A DNA stretch of 64,000 nucleotides from CAVUMR01 sp963742715 (GTDB taxonomy: Bacteria > Actinomycetota > Actinomycetes > Mycobacteriales > Micromonosporaceae): assembly GCA_963742715.1 (NCBI GenBank), contig CAVUMR010000001.1, forward strand, positions 744,001 through 808,000. Reading direction: 5' to 3'. This document shows positions 34,058-42,600 of this stretch, piece by piece. The notes beneath the pieces are model-generated. The model saw only the letters and a list, made by a program, of their open reading frames with translations. It had not been told where the DNA came from and did no database searches. Both the position numbers and the translations under genes were made by a program. Position 1 is the first letter of the stretch; the number at the start of each line of letters is the position of its first letter.

Positions 34058-35118
34058 CGCTCCGGCAGCCGGACCGCGAACACACTCACGTCGTCCGTCC
34101 CCCGACCCGCCGTGTGTACCACCGCGGCGGCCAGGCAGGTCATCGGCTGCCGGCTCAGGCCGCGGTACCGGTCGAGTCGCCAGTGGGTCCGCACACCGTC
34201 ACTGCACAGCACGGCAATGCCGCGCGGCGGTAGTTCCAGGCTCGTCATGGTCACCCGTGGCGCCTGGGCGCCCAGCACACCGGGGCGCGGACCGTACCGG
34301 TGGACCACGTTGGACCCGGACAGTACGGCGCCGAGCACGGTACCGACGCCGGCGAAGTCCACCCGCCGGGAGCCGACCGTGTGCCGCAGTACCGTGCCGG
34401 CCGCTCCGCGGGTACGCCGCAGCACCGCGTGCAGCCGGCCGAGTACCTCCGGCAACGGCCGGAGCGGGTCGACCGCGATGTCCGCCCGGAACGCCTCGAC
34501 CGCGACATCCGCGGCATGCGCGGCCTCCGGCCCGTGACCCAGCCCGTCCACGTGTACCGCGGTGACGGTGCCGTCCGCGACGTGCACGTCGAACCGGTCG
34601 CCGCACGCGGTCTCGCCCCGGATCGGCACCCGGATGCCACCGGCGTCCAGCCCCGGGGGCTTCGCCGGAATGCGGTTGTGCTCCTCCGGCCGCTCCGGCC
34701 GGAACCTGGCCAGCAGCACCGTGCCGCCGTCCGGGCGGGAGTACGCGGCCAGCTCGTCGGCCAGCCGGTTCACCGCGCCCAACCCGCCGCCCATCGTGCC
34801 GGCGGTGGAGTATCCGTCGACCAGACAGCGCTCCACCTCGGCCATGCCGGGACCGTCGTCCACCGCTACGAGCTCGGCCAGGTCCGGGTCGATCAGCGAA
34901 CGCTGCAGGTACAGTTCGCCGCCCCGGGTGTGCTTGTTGATGTTGCTGGCCAACTCGGAGGCGGCGAGGGTCAGCTCCTCGGCCCGCGCCGTGCCGAACC
35001 CCATGGCAGCGGCCAGGCTGTACGCCGCCCGGCGGGCTTCGTGCACCGAACTTCGGTCGTCCACGCGTACCAGGCGGGTCGGCTCGACTGCCGGTGCGCC
35101 GGTCACCCGCTGCGCCAT
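34054..35118 (-). CDS. RsbT-like ATPase fused to RsbX-like PP2C phosphatase
   Basis: 354 aa. Residues 15-140 form a second switch-kinase ATPase fold (N-box ELASNINKHTRGGELY, VDDGPGMAEV, GGGLGAVNRLADE). Residues 165-350 form a small PP2C domain (VHVDGLGHGPEAAHAADVA, GIAVLCSDGVR, TDDVSVFAVR) like RsbX, which removes phosphate from RsbS and RsbR to reset the stressosome. In the glycine-rich ATP lid the family GxGLG appears as GGGLG, so ATP binding is plausible. It overlaps rsbT by 16 bp and the RsbU-like gene by 4 bp. Fusion of a T-like and an X-like part is common in actinobacterial versions. Confidence 0.85.
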   Translation of the reverse strand: MAQRVTGAPAVEPTRLVRVDDRSSVHEARRAAYSLAAAMGFGTARAEELTLAASELASNINKHTRGGELYLQRSLIDPDLAELVAVDDGPGMAEVERCLVDGYSTAGTMGGGLGAVNRLADELAAYSRPDGGTVLLARFRPERPEEHNRIPAKPPGLDAGGIRVPIRGETACGDRFDVHVADGTVTAVHVDGLGHGPEAAHAADVAVEAFRADIAVDPLRPLPEVLGRLHAVLRRTRGAAGTVLRHTVGSRRVDFAGVGTVLGAVLSGSNVVHRYGPRPGVLGAQAPRVTMTSLELPPRGIAVLCSDGVRTHWRLDRYRGLSRQPMTCLAAAVVHTAGRGTDDVSVFAVRLPER

Positions 35119-35582
35119 CGAGTGGCCGACACAGTGGTGCCGCGGCCGGGTGCCGACTCGATGTGGAACTCGTTGACCAGGCGTTTCGTGCCGCCGAGAC
35201 CGTACCCGAGGCCACGGCCGGTGGTGTACCCGTCGGTCAACGCGGTGCTCACGTCCGCGATGCCGGGACCGTCGTCAGACACGACGAGGCGCACGCCGGT
35301 ACGCCCGCCGGCTTTGATCCTTTCCACCGTCATGTGTCCACCGCCGCCGTGGATGTAGCAGTTGCGGGCCAGCTCGCTCGCCACCGTGACGATCTTGGTC
35401 TGGTCCACCAGGGACAACCCGACCGCGACGGCCGCGGCACGGACCGCCTGCCGGGCGGCGACCATGTCCTCGCTGCGCCGTACCTCGATGGTCTCGGCCC
35501 GGGTGACCTCGACCGCAGCCGCCGAGCCGTCTGATCCAGGCTCGGTTGCGGCGTCCTCGGCGGCGCGCACCTGGGCAGCCAT
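35103..35582 (-). CDS. rsbT: Serine/threonine switch kinase RsbT
   Basis: 159 aa with a 35-residue Ala/Glu-rich N-terminal extension. The ATPase core has the N-box ELARNCYIHGGGGHM, G1 box VSDDGPGIADV, and the lid GRGLGYGLGGTKRLV. RsbT phosphorylates RsbS and RsbR in the stressosome, leaves the complex, and activates a PP2C phosphatase. Its ATG overlaps the rsbS stop by one base (TGATG), and its end overlaps the fused ATPase-PP2C gene by 16 bp. Confidence 0.9.
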   Translation of the reverse strand: MAAQVRAAEDAATEPGSDGSAAAVEVTRAETIEVRRSEDMVAARQAVRAAAVAVGLSLVDQTKIVTVASELARNCYIHGGGGHMTVERIKAGGRTGVRLVVSDDGPGIADVSTALTDGYTTGRGLGYGLGGTKRLVNEFHIESAPGRGTTVSATRWRSG

Positions 35583-35980
35583 CAGGGCCTCGGCCCGACA
35601 ACGGGTGGGGCGGACAGCCGCTCGATCGCGTGCTCGATGGTGAGGGCGGTCTCCACGCCGGGCAGTGGCAGCCCCAGCCCGACCAGGGTGATCGCGACCG
35701 CCGGCCGCATCCCCGCCACGATCATCCGGGCGCCCAGCAGCCGCGCCATCGCGGTGATCTCGATCAGGACCCGAGCGATGAACGAGTCGACGTACTGCAA
35801 CCGGGTGACGTCGAGCATCACGCCGCGGGTCTGCCGCTCCACGATCCGGGTGGTGAGCGCCTCGGAGAAGTCCACCACCGCCTTGTCGTCGAGCTCACTC
35901 GGCACGCTGGCGAGCAGCAGGTCGCCCAGGCGCACGATCGACGTGCCGCCCATCTCCAGCTCACTAGCGGACGTGGTCAC
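35582..35980 (-). CDS. rsbS: Stressosome STAS protein RsbS
   Basis: 132 aa, a single STAS domain: SIVRLGDLLLASVPSELDD, VMLDVTRLQYVDSFIARVL and AGMRPAVAITLVGLGLPLPG. Ser66 in VDSF corresponds to the residue phosphorylated by RsbT in Bacillus RsbS. The GTG start overlaps the rsbR stop (GTGA). It should form the stressosome core with RsbR and hold RsbT until signalling. Confidence 0.9.
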   Translation of the reverse strand: MTTSASELEMGGTSIVRLGDLLLASVPSELDDKAVVDFSEALTTRIVERQTRGVMLDVTRLQYVDSFIARVLIEITAMARLLGARMIVAGMRPAVAITLVGLGLPLPGVETALTIEHAIERLSAPPVVGPRP

Positions 35981-36882
35981 GGCATGCTCGACGATGCGGA
36001 CGCGCCATTCGAAGCCGGCGACCCGGCGGCCGCGGTCAGGCTGCTGGAACGGGTCGGTCCGACGATCTCGATGGCGGTGGCCAGCGCGTCGGCAAGGGTG
36101 GCCCGGGTGGTGATGTCGGCGAGGTCGATGCCGAGCTGCACGATCGTCTGGGCGATCTGCGGCCGGATTCCGCTGATAACACAGTCCGCGCCCATCAGAC
36201 GGGTGGCGGTGACGGTCTGCAGCAGGTGCTGCGCGACCAGGGTGTCCACGGTCGGTACCCCGGTGATGTCGATGATCGCGATGCGCGCCTCGTACGTGTC
36301 GATCGCCTGCAGCAGGCTCTCCATCACGATCTGGGTACGCGAGCTGTCGAGGGTGCCGATCAGCGGCAGCGCGAGCACCTTGTCCCACAACTGCACCACC
36401 GGCGTGGACAGCTCCATGAGCTGCTGGTTCTGCCGGACGATGACTTCCTCGCGGCTTTCGACGAACGTCTCGAAGGTGTACACGGCGGCCACGTCGATGA
36501 ACCGGTTGACGGTGACCACCGCGGCGAGGATCTGGTCGTCCGGCGACCGACCCTCCTCCAACAGCGTGTCGATCACGGCGTACTTGAGGCTCAGCACGCC
36601 GGTGGCGATGTCGGTCGGGCTCGCGCCGTCCCGGGCCCGGCTCAGCGAGAGCTGGCGCAGCGCCTCCCGAAGCTCCACCGAAGCGGTGAGCCCGAGCGCC
36701 GGCTCGGTACCGGCCCGCAGCGTGGCGGTCAACGCGGTGAACAGTTCGTCCGCCTCGGTACGCAGCTCGTCGGTGAGGTAGCCCTGCCCCGCCTGCATGT
36801 CGAGCCACCGCGACACGATGTCCGCATGGCGCCGTTCTGCCACATCTATGAGCAGGTCAACTGGCTGTGCGTCTTCCGACAC
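35977..36882 (-). CDS. rsbR: Stressosome co-antagonist RsbR
   Basis: 301 aa. Residues 10-155 form an all-helical RsbRD-type N-terminal domain (WLDMQAGQGYLTDELRTEAD ... LKYAVIDTLLEEG), the variable sensory turret. Residues 165-280 are the STAS domain with LSTPVVQLWDKVLALPLIGT. The candidate phosphorylation sites are Thr211 and Thr214 in GVPTVDT. A short Ser/Ala tail follows. The GTG start has GGGAGG at good spacing, and a promoter with TTGACC and TAAGGT lies about 40 bp upstream. First gene of the five-gene stressosome operon. The signal it senses cannot be read from sequence; no heme or flavin motif is visible. Confidence 0.88.
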   Translation of the reverse strand: MSEDAQPVDLLIDVAERRHADIVSRWLDMQAGQGYLTDELRTEADELFTALTATLRAGTEPALGLTASVELREALRQLSLSRARDGASPTDIATGVLSLKYAVIDTLLEEGRSPDDQILAAVVTVNRFIDVAAVYTFETFVESREEVIVRQNQQLMELSTPVVQLWDKVLALPLIGTLDSSRTQIVMESLLQAIDTYEARIAIIDITGVPTVDTLVAQHLLQTVTATRLMGADCVISGIRPQIAQTIVQLGIDLADITTRATLADALATAIEIVGPTRSSSLTAAAGSPASNGASASSSMP

Positions 36883-36918
36883 CGGTACCTCCCGACGAGT
36901 CTTGCCGTGCCGAGGCCC

Positions 36919-36945
36919 ACCTTAGGGATGATTGCCAACGGTCAA
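36919..36945 (-). promoter_or_regulatory. Probable promoter of the stressosome operon
   Basis: On the minus strand TTGACC (36940-36945) is followed after 15 bp by TAAGGT (36919-36924). The start would lie near 36912, about 30 nt before the rsbR GTG. The spacer is short for a typical promoter. Confidence 0.45.
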
Positions 36946-36991
36946 CAAGCAGCCTCGTGGCGGCATCTGGCGGGGTGTAGAACCGGCGGCG

Positions 36992-37684
36992 GTGGGTAGC
37001 GACTGGTTCGTGGATACCACGGTGGGAAACAAAACGGATGCCCCGACAAATGCAGGTGTCGAACCGGAACCGGCACGTCGCCGGTTCCTGCTCCGGGCCC
37101 GCAGCCGCACAACAGACCAACCGACCACGGACGAGGCCGCCGACCGCGCCACGGACCAGGCCTCCGATGGGTACCGGATCGATGACAGGTACCAGACCGA
37201 CGACGGCTACCGGGTGGACAACAGCGCGGAGAGTGCCGAGTCCGGGACGGACAGGTCCGGGAGTTTTGCCGACGATCGGGCCGACGACCGGTATGTCGCG
37301 GACCGCGCCGACGGCGACAGCGACGAAGATGGCCGGGTGGTAGACGAAGCACCCGGCCGAGTCGGCTGGGCACACACCAGCACCCTGGCGATAGTCGGAC
37401 TGATTCTCGCGATCACCTCGGTGTACGCCGGGCTGACCGCGGTACTGAGCCCGATCGCGCTGGCCGCCGGTTTCATCGGTGTGTTCATCTCGGCGATCGG
37501 TCTCAACGCCACCCGTAAGCTGAACGTGACCGGACGTGGCGTGGCCGTATTCGCGCTGCTCCTGAGTCTGGTCGGTATCGCGCTCGGCGCCGCCGCGGTC
37601 AGCGGCTCGCTGCCCTGGCTGGATCACGCCGACCAGGCCGGCCGGCTGCGGGACTGGCTGGACGCGCACGTACCGGGCCTGTAG
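36992..37684 (+). CDS. Membrane protein with acidic disordered N-terminus
   Basis: About 230 aa. Residues 1-120 are disordered and rich in Asp, Arg, Thr and Ala (RADDRYVADRADGDSDEDG). The C-terminal 110 residues have three membrane segments: TLAIVGLILAITSVYAGL, LSPIALAAGFIGVFISAIGL, and VAVFALLLSLVGIALGAA, resembling the DUF4190-type two- or three-helix module. I do not recognise a specific family. The start is uncertain: the GTG at 36992 has a TAGAAC box 8 nt upstream, whereas a TTG at 36932 would lie inside the divergent rsbR promoter. It precedes the DUF6158 gene by 9 bp and may share its transcript. Confidence 0.6.
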   Translation: MGSDWFVDTTVGNKTDAPTNAGVEPEPARRRFLLRARSRTTDQPTTDEAADRATDQASDGYRIDDRYQTDDGYRVDNSAESAESGTDRSGSFADDRADDRYVADRADGDSDEDGRVVDEAPGRVGWAHTSTLAIVGLILAITSVYAGLTAVLSPIALAAGFIGVFISAIGLNATRKLNVTGRGVAVFALLLSLVGIALGAAAVSGSLPWLDHADQAGRLRDWLDAHVPGL

Positions 37685-37693
37685 GGGGCGGCG

Positions 37694-37996
37694 ATGACCG
37701 ATGAGTCCACCGACGGAGACCTACTGCCGCCGGCCGGTACCGACCGGCTCCCACCGGCACACGGCGACTCCTCCGACAGCCCGGTCCCGGGCGATGGCGT
37801 TCCGCCGCGCGACCTGAGCGCGGACGACCTCACCCGGGAGCTGTCCAGCCTGTACCGGACCAGGCAGGACACCCTCCGGCACGGTTCGGATTCCGCGCTG
37901 GCGGCACATGACCGGCGTACCGGCGAGTTGGAGCACGAGTATCGGCGCCGGTTCCCGGACCGGGAGATCGACCCGCGGCGGCTCCGCCACAGCTGA
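37694..37996 (+). CDS. DUF6158 family protein
   Basis: 100 aa. The C-terminal half LTRELSSLYRTRQDTLRHGS followed by ALAAHDRRTGELEHEYRRRF is a conserved helical segment of DUF6158, found in actinobacteria and of unknown role. The N-terminal 40 residues are acidic and Pro-rich. GGGGCGG precedes the ATG. It ends 36 bp before the convergent eccD, with a strong stem-loop between. Confidence 0.75.
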   Translation: MTDESTDGDLLPPAGTDRLPPAHGDSSDSPVPGDGVPPRDLSADDLTRELSSLYRTRQDTLRHGSDSALAAHDRRTGELEHEYRRRFPDREIDPRRLRHS

Positions 37997-38012
37997 GCCA
38001 CAGTTGAGCGTT

Positions 38013-38042
38013 TGGCGGGCTGAGCTGGAGCTCAGCCCGCCA
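38013..38042. terminator. Bidirectional terminator containing the eccD stop
   Basis: A 14-bp perfect stem (tggcgggctgagct at 38013-38026, complement at 38029-38042) with a minimal loop. The eccD stop codon (38032-38034) lies inside one arm. It serves the convergent DUF6158 and eccD transcripts. Confidence 0.8.
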
Positions 38043-39468
38043 GGCCGCGCACGTAGCCGTACAGGTCCAGTACCGCGCAGACCACCGGGACGAGTGCCAC
38101 CAGCAGTACCGCGTCAACCAGGTCGGCCAGCCGGGACAGGTACGGCGACGACGGCCGCCGGCTGTACGTCAGGCCGGCGGCCGCGGCGATCACGGCCAGC
38201 ACCACCAAGGCTCCGAGTACCCCCACCAGCCGGGTCACCGGCGATGCGGTCACGGTCGCGCCGAGCGCGATCAGCGCCAGCCCGCCGACCCCCGCGGCCA
38301 GGTGCGGCAGCCGATGCCGTACCGCCGGGAAGGTCCGTGACCGCAGCAGCATCGCGGCCGCGACCAGCGTGGCCAGCAGCGGCGCGGCGGTCCCTGCCTG
38401 CCGTACCAGCAGAGCGGTCCCGACCACGGCGACCAGCGCGGTGCCGAGCAGCATCCCGGACAGCACCTCGTCGCTGCGTACCACCGCGGGGTAGACCCGA
38501 CCGCGGGCCGGGAGCTGGGCGTTGTCGCTGGCCAGATCGTCGGCGTCGAGCGGAAGCGCGGGCAGCGGGAGCTGACCGAACCGGATCGCGAGCAGCGGGT
38601 ACGCCGGTGCCGCCAGCACCACCGCGCTCACCACGACACCGGCCGCGCCGGCGGCGGACAGCCCGAACAGTCCGAGCACCGCGCCGGCCGCCGCGGCGAG
38701 GCCGGCCGTGGTACCGGCGACGAACCAGCGCGAGCCGTCCGCCACCCCGAGATAGCCGGCCACCCCGGCGACCACCAGCGCGGTCGCGCCGACCAGCGCC
38801 TCGGACGCGCCGAGCTCGTCCAGTCGGGCCGAACCGCCGAGCAGCAGCAGCCCGCCGATGAACGCGTACGGCAGCCCGGTCGCGGCCAGCACCGCGCCGG
38901 CGACCGCGTCCGACAGCGCCCGGGACAGCAGTACGCCCGCGGTGAGCAGCGCGGTCGCGAGCAGCAGCGCTACCAGCGCGGGCAGCAGCCAGTCCGGCCC
39001 GGCGAGCAGCACCGGTACCAGCCCGAGCAGCAGCGCGCAGGCGGCGAGAGCGAGCCCGGCGATCCGGGTCGCGCCGGGTGACCAGGTGCGGCTGTACCGC
39101 TGTGCGGCGTCCGCGATCGCGTCCGCCACGTCGTCGTAATCCGGCTCGGGCCACTCCGCCCGGCGCGGGGCCAGGTGCAGCAGCTCGCCGTCCCGTACCG
39201 TCTGCGCGGCCAGCGACCGGCCCGGCTCCAACCGGCTGCCGTCGGCGCGGCACAGCACCCAGCCGCCGTGCTGCTCACCCGCGTCCGGCAACGGCACGCC
39301 GTCGACCGTGTCGCCGGCCTGTACGAGCAGCCGGGGCAACAGCTCGGCCAGTGGTACCTGCTCCGGTACGGCGAGGTCCAACCGTCGGGTCGGTCCGACC
39401 ACGGTGACCCGGACCAGGCCGGTACCGACCGACCCTTGGGCCGCCGCGGTAGCGGGCTGAATGCTCAC
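38032..39468 (-). CDS. eccD: Type VII secretion integral membrane protein EccD
   Basis: 478 aa. Residues 15-105 are the ubiquitin-like (YukD) cytosolic domain: VRVTVVGPTRRLDLAVPEQV, LAELLPRLLV, and LRDGELLHL-like VRDGELLHLAP. About eleven membrane helices follow, with the conserved RLPHLAAGVG loop. EccD dimers line the inner-membrane channel of ESX systems. The GTG at 39468 has GGAGGA 4 nt upstream. It is divergent from eccC, not in line with it as in ESX operons. Confidence 0.9.
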   Translation of the reverse strand: MSIQPATAAAQGSVGTGLVRVTVVGPTRRLDLAVPEQVPLAELLPRLLVQAGDTVDGVPLPDAGEQHGGWVLCRADGSRLEPGRSLAAQTVRDGELLHLAPRRAEWPEPDYDDVADAIADAAQRYSRTWSPGATRIAGLALAACALLLGLVPVLLAGPDWLLPALVALLLATALLTAGVLLSRALSDAVAGAVLAATGLPYAFIGGLLLLGGSARLDELGASEALVGATALVVAGVAGYLGVADGSRWFVAGTTAGLAAAAGAVLGLFGLSAAGAAGVVVSAVVLAAPAYPLLAIRFGQLPLPALPLDADDLASDNAQLPARGRVYPAVVRSDEVLSGMLLGTALVAVVGTALLVRQAGTAAPLLATLVAAAMLLRSRTFPAVRHRLPHLAAGVGGLALIALGATVTASPVTRLVGVLGALVVLAVIAAAAGLTYSRRPSSPYLSRLADLVDAVLLVALVPVVCAVLDLYGYVRGLAG

Positions 39469-39615
39469 CTGGTCCTCCAACCGTGGCTGTTCCGGCCGGC
39501 CCGTCACGGGTCCGACCCGCGGCCGCATCCACGTCCAGCCCCGGGCCTGCGAAAGTCTGTGTCGGACGGTATATACCGGGATGCGCTCCGCATTCTGTCC
39601 GGAGGAGTTCCTACC

Positions 39616-39666
39616 ATGGGCTCCCGTTCCATGCGACGACCGCATCCGAGGGAGCTTGTGGCGTGA
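39616..39666 (+). CDS. 16-aa leader peptide coupled to eccC
   Basis: An ATG at 39616, placed 9 nt after a strong GGAGGA, opens a 16-codon frame (MGSRSMRRPHPRELVA) whose TGA (39664-39666) overlaps the eccC GTG at 39663 as GTGA. eccC itself has AGGGAG inside this leader. Good ribosome site, short basic product and precise overlap suggest a translated leader that couples or gates eccC translation. The peptide has no known homologue to my knowledge. Confidence 0.5.
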   Translation: MGSRSMRRPHPRELVA

Positions 39667-42600
39667 CTTCTGTTCTGGTGCGGCGGCGACCGCGCCGACC
39701 GGCGCCACCGATGCCGGCCGGCCAGGTGCCGCTCGACTCCCCGCCGGAGCTCCCCGGTCAGACCGGCGGCGGCTGGCAGCAGATGGTGTTCGTGCTGCCC
39801 ATGCTGGCCGGCGGCGGCGCGATGGTGCTGATGTTCGGCGCCAGCCAGGGCGGCCCGCTCGGCTACCTCATCGGCGGCATGTACGGCGTGTCGATGCTCG
39901 GCGTGTTGGCCACCCAGCTCGGCGGTCGCGGCGGGCGGAACGGACGGTCCGAGCTGATCGGCGCCCGCCGCGACTACCTGCGCCGGCTCGCCCAACTGCG
40001 CCGGCAGGTCCGCCGCACCATCCAGGACCAGCAGCGCGCCATGCACTACCGGCACCCGGACCCGGAGTCGCTGTGGTCCACCGTCGCCAGCCAGCGGTTG
40101 TGGGAGCGGCGGCGCGGCGACAGCGATTTCGCCGTGGTCCGCATCGCCACCGGCCCGCAGGAGCTCGCGACTCCGCTGGTACCACCGCACACCCGGCCGG
40201 TGGACGATCTCGAGCGGTTGTGCGCGAGCGCGCTGCGCCGGTTCGTCGCCCGGTACGCGGTGGTGCCGGACCTGCCGGTCGCGCTGGCGCTGCCGTCGTT
40301 CTCCCGGGTGTACCTGCGCGGCGAACCGGATCGGCAGCGGGCCCTGGTACGCGCCGCGCTCGCCCAGGCGGTCACCTTCCATCCGCCCGGGGACCTGATC
40401 GTCGCGGTGTGCGCCGGACCGCACCGGCAGCAGCAGTGGGACTGGACGAAGTGGCTGCCGCACGCGCTGCACCCGACCCGTACCGACGCGGCCGGCCCGC
40501 GCCGGCTGGTCGCGCCGAGCCTGGGCGAACTGGCCGAGCTGCTCGACGACGTGCTGGCCGGTCGGCCGAAGTTCGGCCGGGACACGTCGCCGACGAGCGC
40601 CGCGACGACCAATCGTTGGGACGTGCCGTCACCGGTCCGGGAACCCCGTACCGGCGACCAGGGACGGTCGACCCCGGCCGGGTCGCCGCACGTGGTGGTC
40701 GTCTACGACGGCGGCGACTGGACCGCTGGACCGCTCGCCGCCGAGGCGGGGCTGCACGGCGTGACGGTGCTGGTGGTGGACCGCACCGCTCCGGGCGTAC
40801 CCGATGACGGGGTTGCCGTTCTTGACGTGGAGCCGGACGGCCGGCTGCGCAGCGCGACCGTGGACGAGCAGGCGCCGCTCGGACACGCGGACGGTCTCGG
40901 CCTGGCCGAGGTCGAGGCGCTGGCCCGGCAACTCGCCCCGCTGCGGCTGTCCACCGCGGCCGCGACCGACGACCAGCTGACCGGTACCGGCGCCGGGCAG
41001 GTACTCGGACTCCCTGACCCGGCGGACTTCGAGCCGAGCCACGGCTGGGGCCACCGGTCGGAGCCGGAGCGATTGCGGGTGCCGATCGGCGTCGGTCCGG
41101 ACGGCAGCCCGGTCGAGCTGGACCTCAAGGAACCGGCGCAGGCCGGCATGGGTCCGCACGGCCTGGTCATCGGCGCCACCGGATCCGGCAAGTCGGAGCT
41201 GCTCCGCACGCTGGTGCTGGGGCTCGCCGCCAGCCACTCGCCCGAGCAGCTCAACTTCGTGCTGGTCGACTTCAAGGGCGGCGCCACCTTCGCGACGCTG
41301 GACCGGCTGCCGCACACCAGCGCGGTCATCACCAACCTCGCCGACGAGTTGGCGCTGGTGGACCGGATGGCGGACGCGCTCAACGGCGAGCTGATGCGCC
41401 GGCAGGAGCTGTTGCGCGCCGCCGGAAATCTCGCTTCCGCATATGAGTATGAGAAGGCACGGGCGGCCGGCGCGCCGCTCGCCCCGCTGCCGAGCCTGCT
41501 GCTCGTGTGCGACGAGTTCAGCGAGCTGCTGTCCGCGCGGCCGGAGTTCATCGAGCTGTTCGTGCAGATCGGACGGGTCGGCCGGTCGCTCGGCGTACAC
41601 CTGCTGCTGGCCTCCCAGCGGCTCGACGAGGGCCGGTTGCGCGGGTTGGACACGCACCTGTCGTACCGGATCGGCCTGCGTACCTTCTCCGCGATGGAGA
41701 GCCGCGCGGTGCTCGGCTCCACCGACGCGTACGAGCTGCCGCGCTCACCGGGGCACGGGTACCTGCGGTACGGCACCGAGCCGCTGGTGCGGTTCCGCGC
41801 CGGCTACGTGTCCGGCCCGTACCAGCCGCCGGAGCCCCCGGCGACCACCTCCGGCGCGGACAGCTGGATCCGGCCGTACGACTGCGGTTTCCTCGCTCCG
41901 CCGGCGGACGGTACGCCGTTCGAGCCGGCCGTACCGCCGGTTGGTCCGGCCGCTGGCGACGGAGCTGGTGACGCGACCGAGCCGCCGGACGGACCCGACC
42001 ACCTGCCGGTCACCGCCGCCGGCCCGAGCCTGCTCGACCTGCTGGTGGACCGGATGGAAGGCCGCGGGGTACCGGCGCACCAGGTGTGGCTGCCGCCGCT
42101 GGCCGAACCGCCCACGCTCGACCAGTTGCTGCCGCAGCTCGCCCGGCACCCGCAGCGCGGGCTGATGGTCGGCAATCCCGAGCTGTACGGCCGGCTCCGG
42201 GTGCCGGTCGGGGTGGTCGACAAGCCGTACCACCAGCGCCGCGACCTGCTCTGGCTGGACCTGTCCGGAGCCGGTGGCCAGGTCGCGATCGTCGGCGGTC
42301 CGCGCAGCGGCAAGAGCACCATGCTGCGGGCACTGGTCGGGGCGCTGGCGCTGGCCCACACGCCGACCGAGGCGCAGTTCTACTGCCTGGACTTCGGTGG
42401 CGGCGGCCTGTCCGCGCTCGCCGACCTGCCGCATGTCGGCGGGGTGGCCGGACGGCTCGATACCGAGCAGGTACGCCGGACCATCGCGGAAGTCCGCACC
42501 CTGCTCGACCACCGGGAGCGGCAGTTCGCCGCGCACGGCGTCGACGGGATCGGTACGTACCGGCGTCGTCGCACCCTGGCCGCGACCGGCGACTCCCTCG

